Source of the DNA: an uncultured Hyphomicrobiaceae bacterium
GTDB lineage: Bacteria; Pseudomonadota; Alphaproteobacteria; Rhizobiales; CALHAX01
DNA: 33,797 nt
NCBI GenBank assembly: GCA_937931785.1
Contig: CALHAX010000075.1
Span: forward strand, 1-33,797
Reading direction: 5' to 3'
In this document: positions 1-9,327 of the stretch, in pieces
How the letters are laid out: each line of letters opens with the position of its first letter
How positions within the stretch are numbered: position 1 is the stretch's first letter
Notes under the pieces: model-generated
The model's input: the letters and a program-made list of their open reading frames with translations, nothing else
What the model was told of the DNA's origin: nothing
Databases searched by the model: none
Translations under genes and position numbers: made by a program

Positions 1-3000
1 CCAGCGCCTTCCGTCCCATCGGTTGATGCGCCGAGTGCGTTTGCCGGTTCGACATGTGCGAGGTCGGAGCGTTCGAGATACGACACAGCCAGTTCGCGGA
101 AGATGTAGTCGAGGATCGACGTTGCGTTCTTGATCGTCTCGTTGCCCTGGACAATGCCAGCGGGTTCGAAGCGGGTGAACGTGAAGGCGTCGACGTATTC
201 TTCCAGTGGCACGCCGTATTGCAGGCCGAGCGACACGGCGATGGCGAAGTTGTTCATCATTGCGCGGAAGGCAGCGCCCTCCTTGTGCATGTCGATGAAA
301 AGCTCGCCGAGGCGACCATCGTCATATTCACCTGTGCGGAGATAAACCTTGTGTCCACCGACGTTGGCCTTCTGAGTGTAGCCCTTGCGGCGGCCCGGAA
401 GCTTGTCGCGATGCGCCTTTTCCCGCACTCGCTCAACGATCCGCTCGACAATCCGTTCGGCTGCCAGTTCAGTGCGGAGCGCTGCTGGCTTGTCGGCCAT
501 CATGTTCTCTGCAATTTCGTCGGCTTCATCCTCATCGTCGGAGAGGTTCTGGGCGTTGAGCGGTTGCGAGAGTTTCGAGCCATCGCGATAGAGTGCGTTG
601 GCTTTCACGCCGAGACGCCATGAAAGCTGGTAGGACTGCTTGCATTCTTCAACCGTTGCCGAATTCGGCATGTTGATGGTTTTTGAAATGGCACCGGAGA
701 TAAACGGCTGCGCGGCGGCCATCATGCGGATGTGACTTTCGACCGACAGGTAGCGTTTTCCTGTGCGACCGCACGGGTTGGCGCAATCGAACACGGACAG
801 GTGCTCATCCTTCAGGCCTGGTGCGCCTTCAAGTGTCATGGAACCACAACAGAACTCGTTCGCTTTTTCGAGTTCGGTTTTGGTAAAGCCGAGGTGCGTG
901 AGGAGATCAAAGCCCGGCGCATCCATTGCGGCAGCGTCGATACCGAACGCGGAAACGCAGAACTCTTCACCGAGTGTCCATTTGTTGATCACAAACTTGA
1001 TGTCGAAAGCCGTTACAAGTGCCTGCTCGATCAGCTCGATTTTTTCATCCGTGAAGCCTTTGGCTTTCAACGTGGCGTGGTTGACGCCGGGGGCATTGGC
1101 AAGCGTGCCGCGACCGACGGCGTACTGGATGATGTCTTCGCGTGTGGCCTGATCGTAGCCAAGCTTTTCAAGTGCTTCCGGCACGACCTGGTTGATGATC
1201 TTGAAGTATCCGCCACCTGCGAGCTTCTTGAACTTGACCAGTGCAAAATCTGGTTCGATGCCAGTCGTATCGCAATCCATGACAAGACCGATTGTGCCGG
1301 TTGGGGCGACAACGGACGACTGCGCATTGCGGTAGCCGTGCGTCTGACCAAGCTCAATGGCGCGGTCCCATGCGCGGCAGGCGGCGGCGATGAGCGCCTG
1401 ATCCGGACATGCCTTGTGATCCAGTGCAACCGGGTTCGTGTTCAGTTTCTCGTATCCGTCTGCGTGACCGTAGGCGGCACGACGGTGGTTGCGAATGACG
1501 CGCAGCATGTCCTGGCTGTTGCTCTCGTAGCCTTCAAAAGCTCCGAGTTCTTTTGCCATTTCGGCAGACGTTGCGTAGGACACGCCGGTCATGACCGCGG
1601 AGATGGCACCGCAGAGCGCGCGGCCTTCTTCGCTGTCATAGGAATAGCCGGATGCCATCAGTAGGCCGCCGATGTTGGCAAAGCCGAGACCGAGCGTGCG
1701 ATAACGGTAGGAACGCTCTGCGATCTGGTGTGATGGGAACTGCGCCATCATGACCGAGATTTCGAGAACAATTGTCCAAAGGCGGACGCCGTGCTCGAAT
1801 GTTTCCACGTCGAAGGACTTATCCTCCTTGCGGAAGCGCATCAGGTTCAACGAGGCAAGGTTGCAGGCCGTATCATCCAGGAACATATACTCCGAACACG
1901 GGTTCGAGGCGTTAATCTGGCCAGACTGCGGACAGGTGTGCCAGTCGTTCACGGTTGTGTGGAACTGGATGCCCGGATCGGCACAGGCCCAGGCGGCATA
2001 GCCCACCTTGTCCCAGATTTCCCGGGCACTGACGGTCTTGACGGTCTTGCCGGAGATGCGACCGATGAGATCCCAGTCGGCATCCTTCTCGACGGCTTCG
2101 AGGAATTCGTCGGTCACGCGCACCGAGTTGTTCGAGTTCTGACCTGAGACTGTCAGGTAGGCTTCGCTGTCCCAGTCGGTGTCGTAAGTCTTGAACTCGA
2201 TGTCTTCGTAGCCCTGTTTGGCAAACTGGATCACGCGCTGGATGTAGTTGTCCGGCACGAGCGATTTGCGCGCGGCTTTGATTTCACGCTTGAGTGCGGG
2301 ATTGCTGGTGGGGTCAAAACACTGATCACCATCAGCCTCGCAATTGACGCAGGCTTTCATGACCGCGGTCAGGCGTTCGGCGCAAATCTTTGATCCGGTG
2401 ACGAGGGCAGCAACTTTTTGCTCCTCGTTCACTTTCCAGTCAATATAGGCTTCGATGTCGGGATGGTCGATGTCGACGACGACCATCTTGGCTGCGCGGC
2501 GTGTTGTGCCACCAGACTTGATTGCGCCTGCTGCGCGATCGCCGATTTTCAGGAAGCTCATCAGGCCGGAGGATTTTCCGCCACCTGAGAGCGGTTCTGT
2601 TTCACCGCGCAGGCGGGAGAAGTTGGAACCTGTGCCGGAACCATATTTGAACAGACGAGCTTCACGAACCCACAGGTCCATGATGCCGTTCTCGTTCACC
2701 AGATCATCGTCGACCGACTGGATGAAGCAGGCATGGGGTTGCGGGTGCTCGTAAGCAGACGTTGATTTGGTCAGTTTGCCGGTCTGGTAGTCGACGTAGC
2801 TGTGGCCCTGACCTGGTCCATCGATGCCATAGGCCCAGTGCAAGCCGGTGTTGAACCACTGCGGGCTGTTGGGCGCGCACATCTGGTTGGCCAGCATGTA
2901 GCAATGTTCGTCGTAGAATGCGCGCGCATCGTCCTCGGAGGAGAAGTATCCGCCTTTCCACCCCCAGTACGTCCACGTGCCGGCGAGCCGGTTGAAGACC

Positions 3001-3323
3001 TGACGGGCATCGCTTTCGGAGGTGTATCGTTCATCTTCCGGCAATTCAGCAAGTGCTGCTTCATCCGGCACACTACGCCAGAGCCATGACGGAACTGTTG
3101 GCTCTTCAACCTTCTTCAGGCGCGCGCCGACACCGGCTTTTCGAAAATACTTCTGGGCCAGAATGTCAGCGGCGACCTGCGAATAATGTGCAGGCACGTC
3201 AAAATTCTCGAGACGAAAAACTACAGAGCCATCCGGATTGCGGATTTCGCTCGTGGTTGCCCGAAATTCAAGTGAGTCGTATGGAGAGCGCCCCGCGCTG
3301 GTGAAAACCCGCTCAATCCGCAT
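1..3323 (-). CDS. nrdJ: Vitamin B12-dependent (class II) ribonucleotide reductase, partial (C-terminus off the window)
   Basis: Reduces ribonucleotides to deoxyribonucleotides with adenosylcobalamin as radical source, in the cytoplasm. About 1107 codons are open on the minus strand from ATG 3323 to the left edge; alphaproteobacterial NrdJ is usually about 1200-1260 residues, so the C-terminal cysteine region is missing. Seen: the N-terminal SPYDSLEFR segment, [12 protein letters not shown], the active-site stretch [11 protein letters not shown] followed by [10 protein letters not shown], and [17 protein letters not shown], all hallmarks of the class II enzyme. A GAGGGG ribosome site lies about 8 nt before the ATG and supports this start. 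Upstream is a long non-coding leader shared divergently with the NDUFA12 gene. No class I reductase genes are in the window. The family assignment is very secure. Confidence 0.97.
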   Translation of the reverse strand, partial: MRIERVFTSAGRSPYDSLEFRATTSEIRNPDGSVVFRLENFDVPAHYSQVAADILAQKYFRKAGVGARLKKVEEPTVPSWLWRSVPDEAALAELPEDERYTSESDARQVFNRLAGTWTYWGWKGGYFSSEDDARAFYDEHCYMLANQMCAPNSPQWFNTGLHWAYGIDGPGQGHSYVDYQTGKLTKSTSAYEHPQPHACFIQSVDDDLVNENGIMDLWVREARLFKYGSGTGSNFSRLRGETEPLSGGGKSSGLMSFLKIGDRAAGAIKSGGTTRRAAKMVVVDIDHPDIEAYIDWKVNEEQKVAALVTGSKICAERLTAVMKACVNCEADGDQCFDPTSNPALKREIKAARKSLVPDNYIQRVIQFAKQGYEDIEFKTYDTDWDSEAYLTVSGQNSNNSVRVTDEFLEAVEKDADWDLIGRISGKTVKTVSAREIWDKVGYAAWACADPGIQFHTTVNDWHTCPQSGQINASNPCSEYMFLDDTACNLASLNLMRFRKEDKSFDVETFEHGVRLWTIVLEISVMMAQFPSHQIAERSYRYRTLGLGFANIGGLLMASGYSYDSEEGRALCGAISAVMTGVSYATSAEMAKELGAFEGYESNSQDMLRVIRNHRRAAYGHADGYEKLNTNPVALDHKACPDQALIAAACRAWDRAIELGQTHGYRNAQSSVVAPTGTIGLVMDCDTTGIEPDFALVKFKKLAGGGYFKIINQVVPEALEKLGYDQATREDIIQYAVGRGTLANAPGVNHATLKAKGFTDEKIELIEQALVTAFDIKFVINKWTLGEEFCVSAFGIDAAAMDAPGFDLLTHLGFTKTELEKANEFCCGSMTLEGAPGLKDEHLSVFDCANPCGRTGKRYLSVESHIRMMAAAQPFISGAISKTINMPNSATVEECKQSYQLSWRLGVKANALYRDGSKLSQPLNAQNLSDDEDEADEIAENMMADKPAALRTELAAERIVERIVERVREKAHRDKLPGRRKGYTQKANVGGHKVYLRTGEYDDGRLGELFIDMHKEGAAFRAMMNNFAIAVSLGLQYGVPLEEYVDAFTFTRFEPAGIVQGNETIKNATSILDYIFRELAVSYLERSDLAHVEPANALGASTDGTEGA

Positions 3324-3540
3324 ATTCTGCCCCTCATTCTTTTTGTCTGCGCGGCCCGGTTTCTGTGCCGGTGCCGTGGCGTCGTGATTGTTGTGTGCCC
3401 GTAGCGAACGCCAGAACTGGCTTCGGGCATGAAAGTCCACGCACGTGTTCCCCCATCGCGTGCAGCGAATGCTGCACCCGGCAAATGGCGTGGTTATAAA
3501 AACTACTGAAGTTTCGGTTTTCGGAGGCTCGGCAAGACAA

Positions 3541-3574
3541 GCCTGTCGGCAGGCATCTACACTCGAACGCCTGC
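3541..3574 (-). promoter_or_regulatory. Possible alternative hairpins in the nrdJ leader
   Basis: The segment CAGGC at 3550-3554 can pair with GCCTG at 3541-3545 (4-nt loop) or, extended to GCAGGC 3549-3554, with GCCTGC at 3569-3574 (14-nt loop). The two pairings exclude each other. The spot is about 220-250 nt upstream of the nrdJ start. A regulatory role is inference only. Confidence 0.25.
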
Positions 3575-3650
3575 GCGCACGCATCCCCCATTTAACGACA
3601 TCGCTGGCGCGCAACCCCTCACACGCTCGCCAAACTTGATGATGTTCTAG

Positions 3651-3667
3651 GGCGATTCTCAATCGCC
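3651..3667. repeat. Perfect 7-bp inverted repeat (hairpin) upstream of nrdJ
   Basis: GGCGATT, a 3-nt CTC spacer and AATCGCC form a perfect stem. No T-run follows on either strand, so it does not look like an intrinsic terminator. It could be a protein-binding dyad or RNA hairpin in the divergent region. Confidence 0.4.
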
Positions 3668-3986
3668 AACAAATTGCAGCATCAACGTATGGGGTGTTGA
3701 AACCGCCCCGTCATACCAGATGTTGATTTGTATTGTATGGCATGTGTGAAAGCTGTGGCTAAAGCGGCGGAAATGGGGCGATCGATTACGGTGTGAAAAA
3801 AATCTGACTCAATATCTGGAGTATGACAACCAACGCGACACCAGATGTGTGGGTTACAGGCTTTCATTCATGCTGAGTGCTGGACACACAGGCAGGTGCG
3901 GTGCGATATGGCGACCAAATGGGAAAAGCTGTGCATCATGGACGTCACGCGTCCCTGCTCAACCTCAAGAGTGCGAAAGAACGATC

Positions 3987-4388
3987 ATGGGTGTGTTCAA
4001 AGAAATCTTCGCGTGGTGGACGGGCAACACCATCGGTACACGTGTGTTTACGTGGCGCCACGGTGAGGAGGTTGGAACGGATTCGTTTGGCAACATCTAC
4101 TATCGCCAGCGTAAGGGAACAGGCCCTCTGGGAGTGCCGCGGCGATGGGTGACGTATGCCGGTGACTCTGATCCGACGACCGTACCACCCGAGTGGCATG
4201 GCTGGTTGCATCATACGACCGATATTGCGCCGCCGGACCAGCATTATCAAAAGCACCCATGGGAAGCTGAGCACCGCCCTAATATGACAGGTACGCCGGA
4301 TGCGTACCGTCCGAAGGGGAGCGCTTTGAATGTCACGTCTCAAGATGCAAGGCCGTCAGACTACACGCCGTGGTCCCCTGGCAAATGA
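3987..4388 (+). CDS. NDUFA12 (B17.2)-family NADH:ubiquinone oxidoreductase accessory subunit
   Basis: A 133-aa accessory subunit of respiratory complex I, a family that alphaproteobacteria share with mitochondria; it sits at the peripheral arm on the cytoplasmic face. Seen: WWTGNTIGT near the N-terminus, GTDSFGNIYY (the family's G-D-x-x-GN-x-YY core), RRWVTYAG, and PPEWHGWLHH, all in the expected order. The ATG at 3987 was chosen over an upstream in-frame start at 3849 because homologues begin with a short segment before the WW motif; a weak GAAAGA lies upstream. Divergent from nrdJ and followed by the DUF2155 gene on the same strand, a common alphaproteobacterial order. No catalytic residues are expected in this structural subunit. 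Confidence 0.93.
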   Translation: MGVFKEIFAWWTGNTIGTRVFTWRHGEEVGTDSFGNIYYRQRKGTGPLGVPRRWVTYAGDSDPTTVPPEWHGWLHHTTDIAPPDQHYQKHPWEAEHRPNMTGTPDAYRPKGSALNVTSQDARPSDYTPWSPGK

Positions 4389-4543
4389 TGAATTGTATCT
4401 CTGCCGCGTCATCGACACGTTTTTAGAGAAGATGACAGCTCGGGACGCTTGATCCCAATTGGACGTGTTGAGACGTTTTCGTCAAAGTGACATCAATCGA
4501 GTCGGTTGGTCTGGTTGACGAAAAATCATTGCAAAGAGAAGTC

Positions 4544-5050
4544 ATGAGCGAACGCACAAACAGATCGTGGTTACAGACCGCAAGATGGACTGCATGGATT
4601 GTGCTTGGAGTCGCTGGATTCGGTGTCGCGGTATCATCGCCCTCACATCGGGTTGAGGCCAAACGCCTTGAAAATCCCAAAGCCGTTTTTGCAGCGCTCG
4701 ACAAGGTAACGGCGCGAATTTCTCGTCTGGAAGTCGGGCTGGATGAAACGTCAAAGTTCGGAGCGCTCAAGATCACGCCGCGGGTGTGTTACTCGCGCCC
4801 GCCCACCGAACCGCCGAAGACAACGGCGTTCGTTGAAGTAACTGAAATCAAACTGGACGGTACTGAGCGGAAAATATTTTCCGGATGGATGTTTGCGCAA
4901 AGCCCCGGGCTGAACGCTGTCGAACATCCGGTGTTCGATGTCTGGCTGACCGATTGTTCTGGCGTTGACGAAAAACTGGTTCGCAAGGAAGTTGAAAAGG
5001 TGACGGGCAAGAAGCGCAAACGTCGGCGTCGGAAAAAACGACGGCGTTAG
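4544..5050 (+). CDS. DUF2155 domain-containing secreted protein
   Basis: A 168-aa protein of unknown function that in alphaproteobacteria almost always lies between the NDUFA12 gene and aat. Seen: an N-terminal hydrophobic segment (about residues 15-30, WTAWIVLGVAGFGVAV) followed by a likely signal-peptidase site near VEA, then the conserved DUF2155 core with LDKVTARISRLEV, FGALKITPRVCYSRPP, EVTEI and IFSGWMFAQSPGLNAVEHPVFDVWL-type sequence. One Cys lies in each half of the core (VCYSR and LTDCS), able to form a disulfide. The last ~14 residues are almost all Lys/Arg, unusual for an exported protein. ATG 4544 is preferred over 4487 because AGAGAAG precedes it and the signal peptide then starts properly. 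Confidence 0.9.
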   Translation: MSERTNRSWLQTARWTAWIVLGVAGFGVAVSSPSHRVEAKRLENPKAVFAALDKVTARISRLEVGLDETSKFGALKITPRVCYSRPPTEPPKTTAFVEVTEIKLDGTERKIFSGWMFAQSPGLNAVEHPVFDVWLTDCSGVDEKLVRKEVEKVTGKKRKRRRRKKRRR

Positions 5051-5099
5051 TGGTTTTTGAATTCTGTGCAGTGCGGAACTGTTACTGACCGTAATCAGA

Positions 5100-5819
5100 T
5101 CAGGCTGCCTGACTCTCATCCAGTTCTTCGATTGTCACCGCATTCGGGTCGAACGCGTTACGGATGATTGTTATGGCATCGGTTCCTGACAGGTCACGTG
5201 GTGCTTTCCAGAAATCGCCTTCAATCGCCAATGCTTCAGTCAAGCGCGTTTGAAATTCAGCGCGCGATACTTTTGCCGTGCCGAACTGGCTGAGATGGTC
5301 CGTCACGAATTGCGTGTCGAGCAGATCAAAACCGCCGGCAATCAAGCGCGCGGCCAGGTGCACCAAGGCAACCTTGCTGGCATCGCGTTCCGTCGAGAAC
5401 ATACTTTCCCCGAAAAACGCGCCACCGACATGGACGCCATACAATCCGCCACATATTTCGCCGTCACGCCACGTTTCGATGGTGTGGCAGTGACCGAGTT
5501 CGAACAGGTCGGTGTAGAGTTGGCGAATGCGCGTGTTGATCCACGTGCTCTCGCGGCCGTCGCGTGACTCTGCACAGCCGTTGATCACGGCTTCGAAATC
5601 ACTATCGATGCGAATTTCAAATTGCTCGGAGCGCACCGTGCGGGCAAGCCGACGTGGAATATGGATATGATCGAGTGGAAGAATGCCGCGATCGCGCGGC
5701 TCAATCCAGTAGAGTGCCGGGTCTTCAGCACTTTCCGCCATCGGGAAAATACCGCACGAATACGCCTTCAGGAGCACCTGAGGCGTAATCTCGATCATGA
5801 TATTGTCAAACGAACTCAT
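5100..5819 (-). CDS. aat: Leucyl/phenylalanyl-tRNA--protein transferase
   Basis: Transfers Leu or Phe from aminoacyl-tRNA to N-terminal Arg/Lys of proteins, marking them for ClpS/ClpAP (bacterial N-degron pathway), in the cytoplasm. The 239 residues span the whole family. Seen: AYSCGIFPMAE near residue 16, LYWIEPRDRGILPLD, the central EICGGLYGVHVGGAFFGESMFS block, and FDLLDTQFVTDHLSQFG, all diagnostic. The ATG at 5819 is preferred; an alternative at 5798 (MIEITPQ) has no ribosome site. It is the last gene of the minus-strand run, 53 nt after accC, and converges on DUF2155 with only 49 nt between the stops. Confidence 0.96.
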   Translation of the reverse strand: MSSFDNIMIEITPQVLLKAYSCGIFPMAESAEDPALYWIEPRDRGILPLDHIHIPRRLARTVRSEQFEIRIDSDFEAVINGCAESRDGRESTWINTRIRQLYTDLFELGHCHTIETWRDGEICGGLYGVHVGGAFFGESMFSTERDASKVALVHLAARLIAGGFDLLDTQFVTDHLSQFGTAKVSRAEFQTRLTEALAIEGDFWKAPRDLSGTDAITIIRNAFDPNAVTIEELDESQAA

Positions 5820-5872
5820 AACTCACGCAACGCAAATACAACACCAACTCAGTGGCTTACACAAAGATTACC

Positions 5873-7225
5873 TTACGCGCTTTCGTTCGAATTTTCGAGA
5901 AACTTTTCTAACCAGTGAATGTCGTAGAGACCGTTCACAATGTCAGGCTCGTTAATCAGACGCTCGAACAGCGGAATCGTCGTCTGTACACCGTCGATGA
6001 CTACCTCGCTCAAAGCACGCCTCAGCCGCATCATGCACTCGTTGCGATTTTGGCCGTGTACAATCAACTTGCCAATCAAACTGTCGTAGTACGGCGGGAT
6101 CACGTAGCCGGCGTAAATGCCCGAGTCGACGCGGACGCCAAGCCCGCCGGGTGGGTGAAAGTACCCAATCTTACCGGGCGACGGCGTGAAAGTTTCCGGG
6201 TGCTCGGCATTGATCCGGCACTCGATCGCGTGTCCGTTAAACTTGATATCTTCCTGTCTTACGCTGAGTGAGGCTCCCGATGCCACGCGTATTTGTTCGA
6301 TCACGAGGTCCATGCCTGTAATCATTTCCGTGACCGGGTGCTCCACCTGCAGGCGTGTGTTCATCTCGATGAAATAGAAACCGCCGTCTTCGTACAGAAA
6401 CTCGATCGTGCCTGCGCCGCGGTAACCAAGATCGGAAATTGCCTTGGCACAGGTCGCGCCAATCTCGGCACGCTGGGTGTCGTTGAGGGCGGGCGAAAGT
6501 GCTTCTTCCCAGACTTTCTGGTGGCGGCGCTGGAGCGAACAATCGCGTTCCCCCAAATGGATGCCGTTCCCCTTGCCGTCCCCAAAGACCTGAACTTCGA
6601 TATGGCGCGGTTGTCCGAGGTATTTTTCAATGTAGAGCGTGTCGTCGCCGAATGCGGCTTTGGCTTCGGAGCGCGCGGTTGCGAGGGCAACTGGAAGTTC
6701 CTCGGCGTTCCGCGCGATCTTCATACCACGACCACCACCGCCGGCGGAGGCTTTGACAATGAGTGGAAAGCCCACGTCGTTTGCGACTGCAATGGCTTCG
6801 GCGTCCGTGGACACACCGCCGTCAGAACCAGGAACAACCGGAATGCCTAGTTTCTTGACCGTCTCCTTGGCCATGATCTTGTCGCCCATAACGCGGATGT
6901 GCTCCGACGACGGGCCGATGAATGTCAGTTTGTGTTCTTCAAGGATCTCCGCAAAACGCGCGTTTTCTGAGAGAAATCCGTAACCGGGATGTACGGCATT
7001 CGCGCCTGTGATTTCGCAGGCTGCCAAGATTGCGGGGATATTCAGGTAGCTGTCCATCGCAGGCGGCGGGCCAATGCACACACTTTCATCGGCAAGACGG
7101 ACGTGCATGGCATCAGCGTCTGCTGTGGAGTGCACGGCAACCGTTGCAATGCCAAGTTCCTTGCAGGCGCGCTGAATCCGCAGTGCGATTTCGCCTCGGT
7201 TCGCGATCAGTATCTTGTCGAACAT
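5873..7225 (-). CDS. accC: Acetyl-CoA carboxylase, biotin carboxylase subunit
   Basis: ATP-dependent carboxylation of biotin carried on AccB, the first half-reaction of malonyl-CoA synthesis for fatty acids. 450 aa, the normal length. Seen: [16 protein letters not shown] at the N-terminus, the biotin-carboxylase signature [15 protein letters not shown], the ATP-grasp glycine loop [13 protein letters not shown], the [12 protein letters not shown] block, and the catalytic [16 protein letters not shown] segment. Lies 30 nt after accB, so almost certainly co-transcribed with it. Nothing is missing or odd. Confidence 0.98.
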   Translation of the reverse strand: MFDKILIANRGEIALRIQRACKELGIATVAVHSTADADAMHVRLADESVCIGPPPAMDSYLNIPAILAACEITGANAVHPGYGFLSENARFAEILEEHKLTFIGPSSEHIRVMGDKIMAKETVKKLGIPVVPGSDGGVSTDAEAIAVANDVGFPLIVKASAGGGGRGMKIARNAEELPVALATARSEAKAAFGDDTLYIEKYLGQPRHIEVQVFGDGKGNGIHLGERDCSLQRRHQKVWEEALSPALNDTQRAEIGATCAKAISDLGYRGAGTIEFLYEDGGFYFIEMNTRLQVEHPVTEMITGMDLVIEQIRVASGASLSVRQEDIKFNGHAIECRINAEHPETFTPSPGKIGYFHPPGGLGVRVDSGIYAGYVIPPYYDSLIGKLIVHGQNRNECMMRLRRALSEVVIDGVQTTIPLFERLINEPDIVNGLYDIHWLEKFLENSNESA

Positions 7226-7255
7226 GATATTTCGCCGCTTTCGGGCTCTCGCCTG

Positions 7256-7711
7256 CTACTCGATCACAACGAGTGGTTCGCCAAATTCGACGGGCTGTCC
7301 GTTTTCCACGAGGATCGCGGACACTGTGCCGCCGTGGGTTGCGGTGATGTGGTTCATGGTTTTCATAGCTTCAACGATCAGGATCGTCTGGCCTTCATTG
7401 ACTTTCGAGCCGATAGAAATGAATGCTGGAGCGCCTGGTTCAGCAGCAAGATAGGCCGTGCCGACCATGGGAGATTTTACTGCGCCAGGATGTTCAGCTG
7501 CTTCTGCCGCTGGTGGCGCGACGGCTCCGGGTTGGGCTGTGGTGATTGGCATCGGTGCGGCCACCGTCGCGGCTGCTGTGATGGTGCGTGCCACCCGAAC
7601 GCGTAATCCTTTGCGCTCGATTTCAATTTCGCTCAAGCCGGTCTCGCCGAGTAATTCGGCCAGATCGCGGATGATTTCCTTTTCCGCGCTTGGCTTTGTG
7701 TCGTCGGCCAT
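7256..7711 (-). CDS. accB: Acetyl-CoA carboxylase biotin carboxyl carrier protein
   Basis: Carries biotin between the biotin carboxylase and carboxyltransferase of acetyl-CoA carboxylase. 151 aa from the chosen ATG at 7711. Seen: an N-terminal helical domain (to about residue 42), an Ala/Pro-rich linker (about 45-75), and a C-terminal biotinyl domain with EAMKTMNHI, where Lys 117 is the biotinylated residue. A longer frame opens at 7759, but it would abut the aroQ stop exactly; ATG 7711 has GGGGGACAG just before it and gives the usual MADD-type start. It sits 48 nt after aroQ and 30 nt before accC. Confidence 0.96.
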   Translation of the reverse strand: MADDTKPSAEKEIIRDLAELLGETGLSEIEIERKGLRVRVARTITAAATVAAPMPITTAQPGAVAPPAAEAAEHPGAVKSPMVGTAYLAAEPGAPAFISIGSKVNEGQTILIVEAMKTMNHITATHGGTVSAILVENGQPVEFGEPLVVIE

Positions 7712-7759
7712 TCGCTGTCCCCCGGTCGCGTTGCCTGTCGTTTCGTGATGCAGGCGCAA

Positions 7760-8206
7760 TTATGATTGTGTTTTGAGCAGGTCTGCCACGGCGTCAAGCG
7801 CCATTTCGTACCCCTTCGCACCGAAGCCACATATTACACCCGTTGCGGCCTGTGAGACGTAGGAATTTTTGCGAAATTCCTCTCGTCTGTGGATATTCGA
7901 GAGATGTACCTCGACAACTGGTAATTCGCTGGCCAGCAGTGAGTCGAGGATGGCAATCGAGGTATGAGTGTATGCGGCGGCGTTGATGACAATGGCTGAT
8001 GCGTTCTCGCGTGCTGATTGAATGGCGGTCACCATTTCGCCTTCGCTGTTGTGTTGTTCGAAGCGAATGCCAAGGTCGAGGCGTTGACCCGCAATTTCGC
8101 AGAGCTTGCGAACATCTTCAAGCGTTGTTGAACCATAGATTTCTGGCTGACGGGTGCCGAGCAAATTCAGGTTCGGTCCGTTCAATACAAGGACGGGTTT
8201 GGCCAT
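7760..8206 (-). CDS. aroQ: Type II 3-dehydroquinate dehydratase
   Basis: Dehydrates 3-dehydroquinate to 3-dehydroshikimate in the shikimate pathway; dodecameric, cytoplasmic. 148 aa, the normal size of the type II enzyme. Seen: VLNGPNLNLLGTRQPEIYG near the N-terminus, with the Tyr of EIYG as the catalytic residue, EQHNSEGEMV, VINAAAYTHTSIA, and EVHLSNIHRREEFR, with the active-site His and Arg. It lies 92 nt after the DsbA-like gene and 48 nt before accB. The order aroQ-accB-accC is widespread in proteobacteria. The ribosome site is weak (ATAAGA). Confidence 0.97.
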   Translation of the reverse strand: MAKPVLVLNGPNLNLLGTRQPEIYGSTTLEDVRKLCEIAGQRLDLGIRFEQHNSEGEMVTAIQSARENASAIVINAAAYTHTSIAILDSLLASELPVVEVHLSNIHRREEFRKNSYVSQAATGVICGFGAKGYEMALDAVADLLKTQS

Positions 8207-8298
8207 TCTTATGATCGCAATCCTGTATTCAGGCGGCTATATGGGCCGGTCTAACAGAGATTTGCGAGCTTGCGAACCGTCGGATATCCCGAACAGAG

Positions 8299-9255
8299 TT
8301 AACAGACGGTGCAACCTTCCTTGCGCACGGCCGCGACGCGGGTTTGAATTTGCTGCAGCAGGTCTTCCGGCGCTCCTGGTATGGTCTCGGGGCCGACTAA
8401 AAAATGCGGAGTGCCCTGAATACCCATCGATTGGGCCAGATTTTGCGCATCAGTTATGACCTGTCGAATTTCAGGCAGCTTCATATCGGCTTCCAGTTTC
8501 GCCGTATCCATGTTGAGCGAGCGGGCGATATCCATCGCCTTTTGGAGGTTGGCTCGACCGGGACGCTCCATCAGAGCGCGGTGCATCTCCCAATACTTGC
8601 CTTGTTTGCCAGATGCGAGCGCTGCAAGCGCCGCCTGCTCCGACTCTTCTCCGAAAATCGGAAATTCCTTGAATACCACTTTCACGTTCTTGTCGGCTTC
8701 GACAAGCTGGGTAAGGTGTGGAATGGCACGTTTGCAGAAGCCGCAGTTGTAATCAAAAAATTCAACAACTGTGACGTCTCCGTCCTTGTTGCCGTAGATC
8801 GGGTCGCCTGGGGAGCGAAAGATTTTCGCAGCATTCTCTGTGAGTGCAATCTTGGCGCGCGCATCACGTTCGGCCGTCATTTTCACTTCGAGGGCCTGCT
8901 GGACTTCCAGAAGGATCTCGGGATTGGTCATCAGATAGTCCCGGACGATCTCCTCGACTGCAGTCTTGTCGAGTCCAGCGGTTGATGTGGCAGCACTGTT
9001 TGTGTTTGCAGAAGAAACCTTAACCGGTTGCCTTGCCTGCGTCGTCGGGGTGTCCCCCAAAAGCGCCTCGGCAACGGTACTGGTCTGCGGTTTGGATGGC
9101 TGGCTGGTAGAGGTCTGTGCTGTCTGCGACGACGGGGCTTTGGACTCGCCACCGACAAGCGCTGCCAGGACAAGCGCGAGTGCGGCCAGACCTCCGAGCG
9201 TCGGTAAAGCCAATGGATAATCAGAATGAAGGGATTTCAAGCTCAACGGCGTCAT
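8299..9255 (-). CDS. DsbA-family thiol oxidoreductase (thioredoxin-fold), membrane-anchored or exported
   Basis: Likely periplasmic disulfide oxidoreductase. 318 aa: a short cytoplasmic start, one hydrophobic segment at about residues 17-35 (LALPTLGGLAALALVLAALV), a Ser/Thr/Gln/Pro-rich low-complexity linker at about 37-90, a helical region (TAVEEIVRDYLMTNPEILLE), and a DsbA/BdbD-like thioredoxin domain with the catalytic FFDYNCGFCKRA (Cys 171 and Cys 174) and the cis-Pro loop GIQGTPHFLVG. A second cysteine pair, CTVC, forms the very C-terminus. The ATG at 9255 has AAGGA before it. It lies 72 nt after the M48 protease gene and is probably co-transcribed with it. The exact redox role (oxidase or isomerase) cannot be read from the sequence. 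Confidence 0.9.
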   Translation of the reverse strand: MTPLSLKSLHSDYPLALPTLGGLAALALVLAALVGGESKAPSSQTAQTSTSQPSKPQTSTVAEALLGDTPTTQARQPVKVSSANTNSAATSTAGLDKTAVEEIVRDYLMTNPEILLEVQQALEVKMTAERDARAKIALTENAAKIFRSPGDPIYGNKDGDVTVVEFFDYNCGFCKRAIPHLTQLVEADKNVKVVFKEFPIFGEESEQAALAALASGKQGKYWEMHRALMERPGRANLQKAMDIARSLNMDTAKLEADMKLPEIRQVITDAQNLAQSMGIQGTPHFLVGPETIPGAPEDLLQQIQTRVAAVRKEGCTVC

Positions 9256-9327
9256 CGCAGGTCCTTGTCTGTCGGCATGTCAGTACTGCGCAGCATCATG
9301 GCGACGCATCGCAATCCCATCGGGTTA

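Larger units (their letters stand above)
3324..3986. other. Non-coding divergent region between nrdJ and NDUFA12
   Basis: This 663-bp stretch has no convincing gene; the short frames in it show no family resemblance. It must hold the promoters of nrdJ (minus) and the NDUFA12 gene (plus). It contains several short inverted repeats: GTGCAGC/GCTGCAC at 3460-3477 with a 4-nt loop, GCCTG/CAGGC at 3541-3554, GCAGGC/GCCTGC at 3549-3574, and GGCGATT/AATCGCC at 3651-3667 with a 3-nt loop. I looked for a cobalamin-riboswitch B12 box and for paired NrdR boxes and saw neither clearly. Confidence 0.6.

Noticed and set aside
732-1664. 310-aa open frame on the plus strand
   Set aside because: Lies wholly antisense to nrdJ, whose minus-strand frame has unmistakable class II reductase motifs; the translation shows no family features.
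3334-3591. 85-aa minus-strand frame upstream of nrdJ
   Set aside because: Composition unlike the neighbours and no family similarity; more likely leader sequence.
3324-3986. Cobalamin riboswitch before the B12-dependent nrdJ
   Set aside because: No B12-box-like sequence was seen on the minus strand; hairpins present do not match the known fold by eye.
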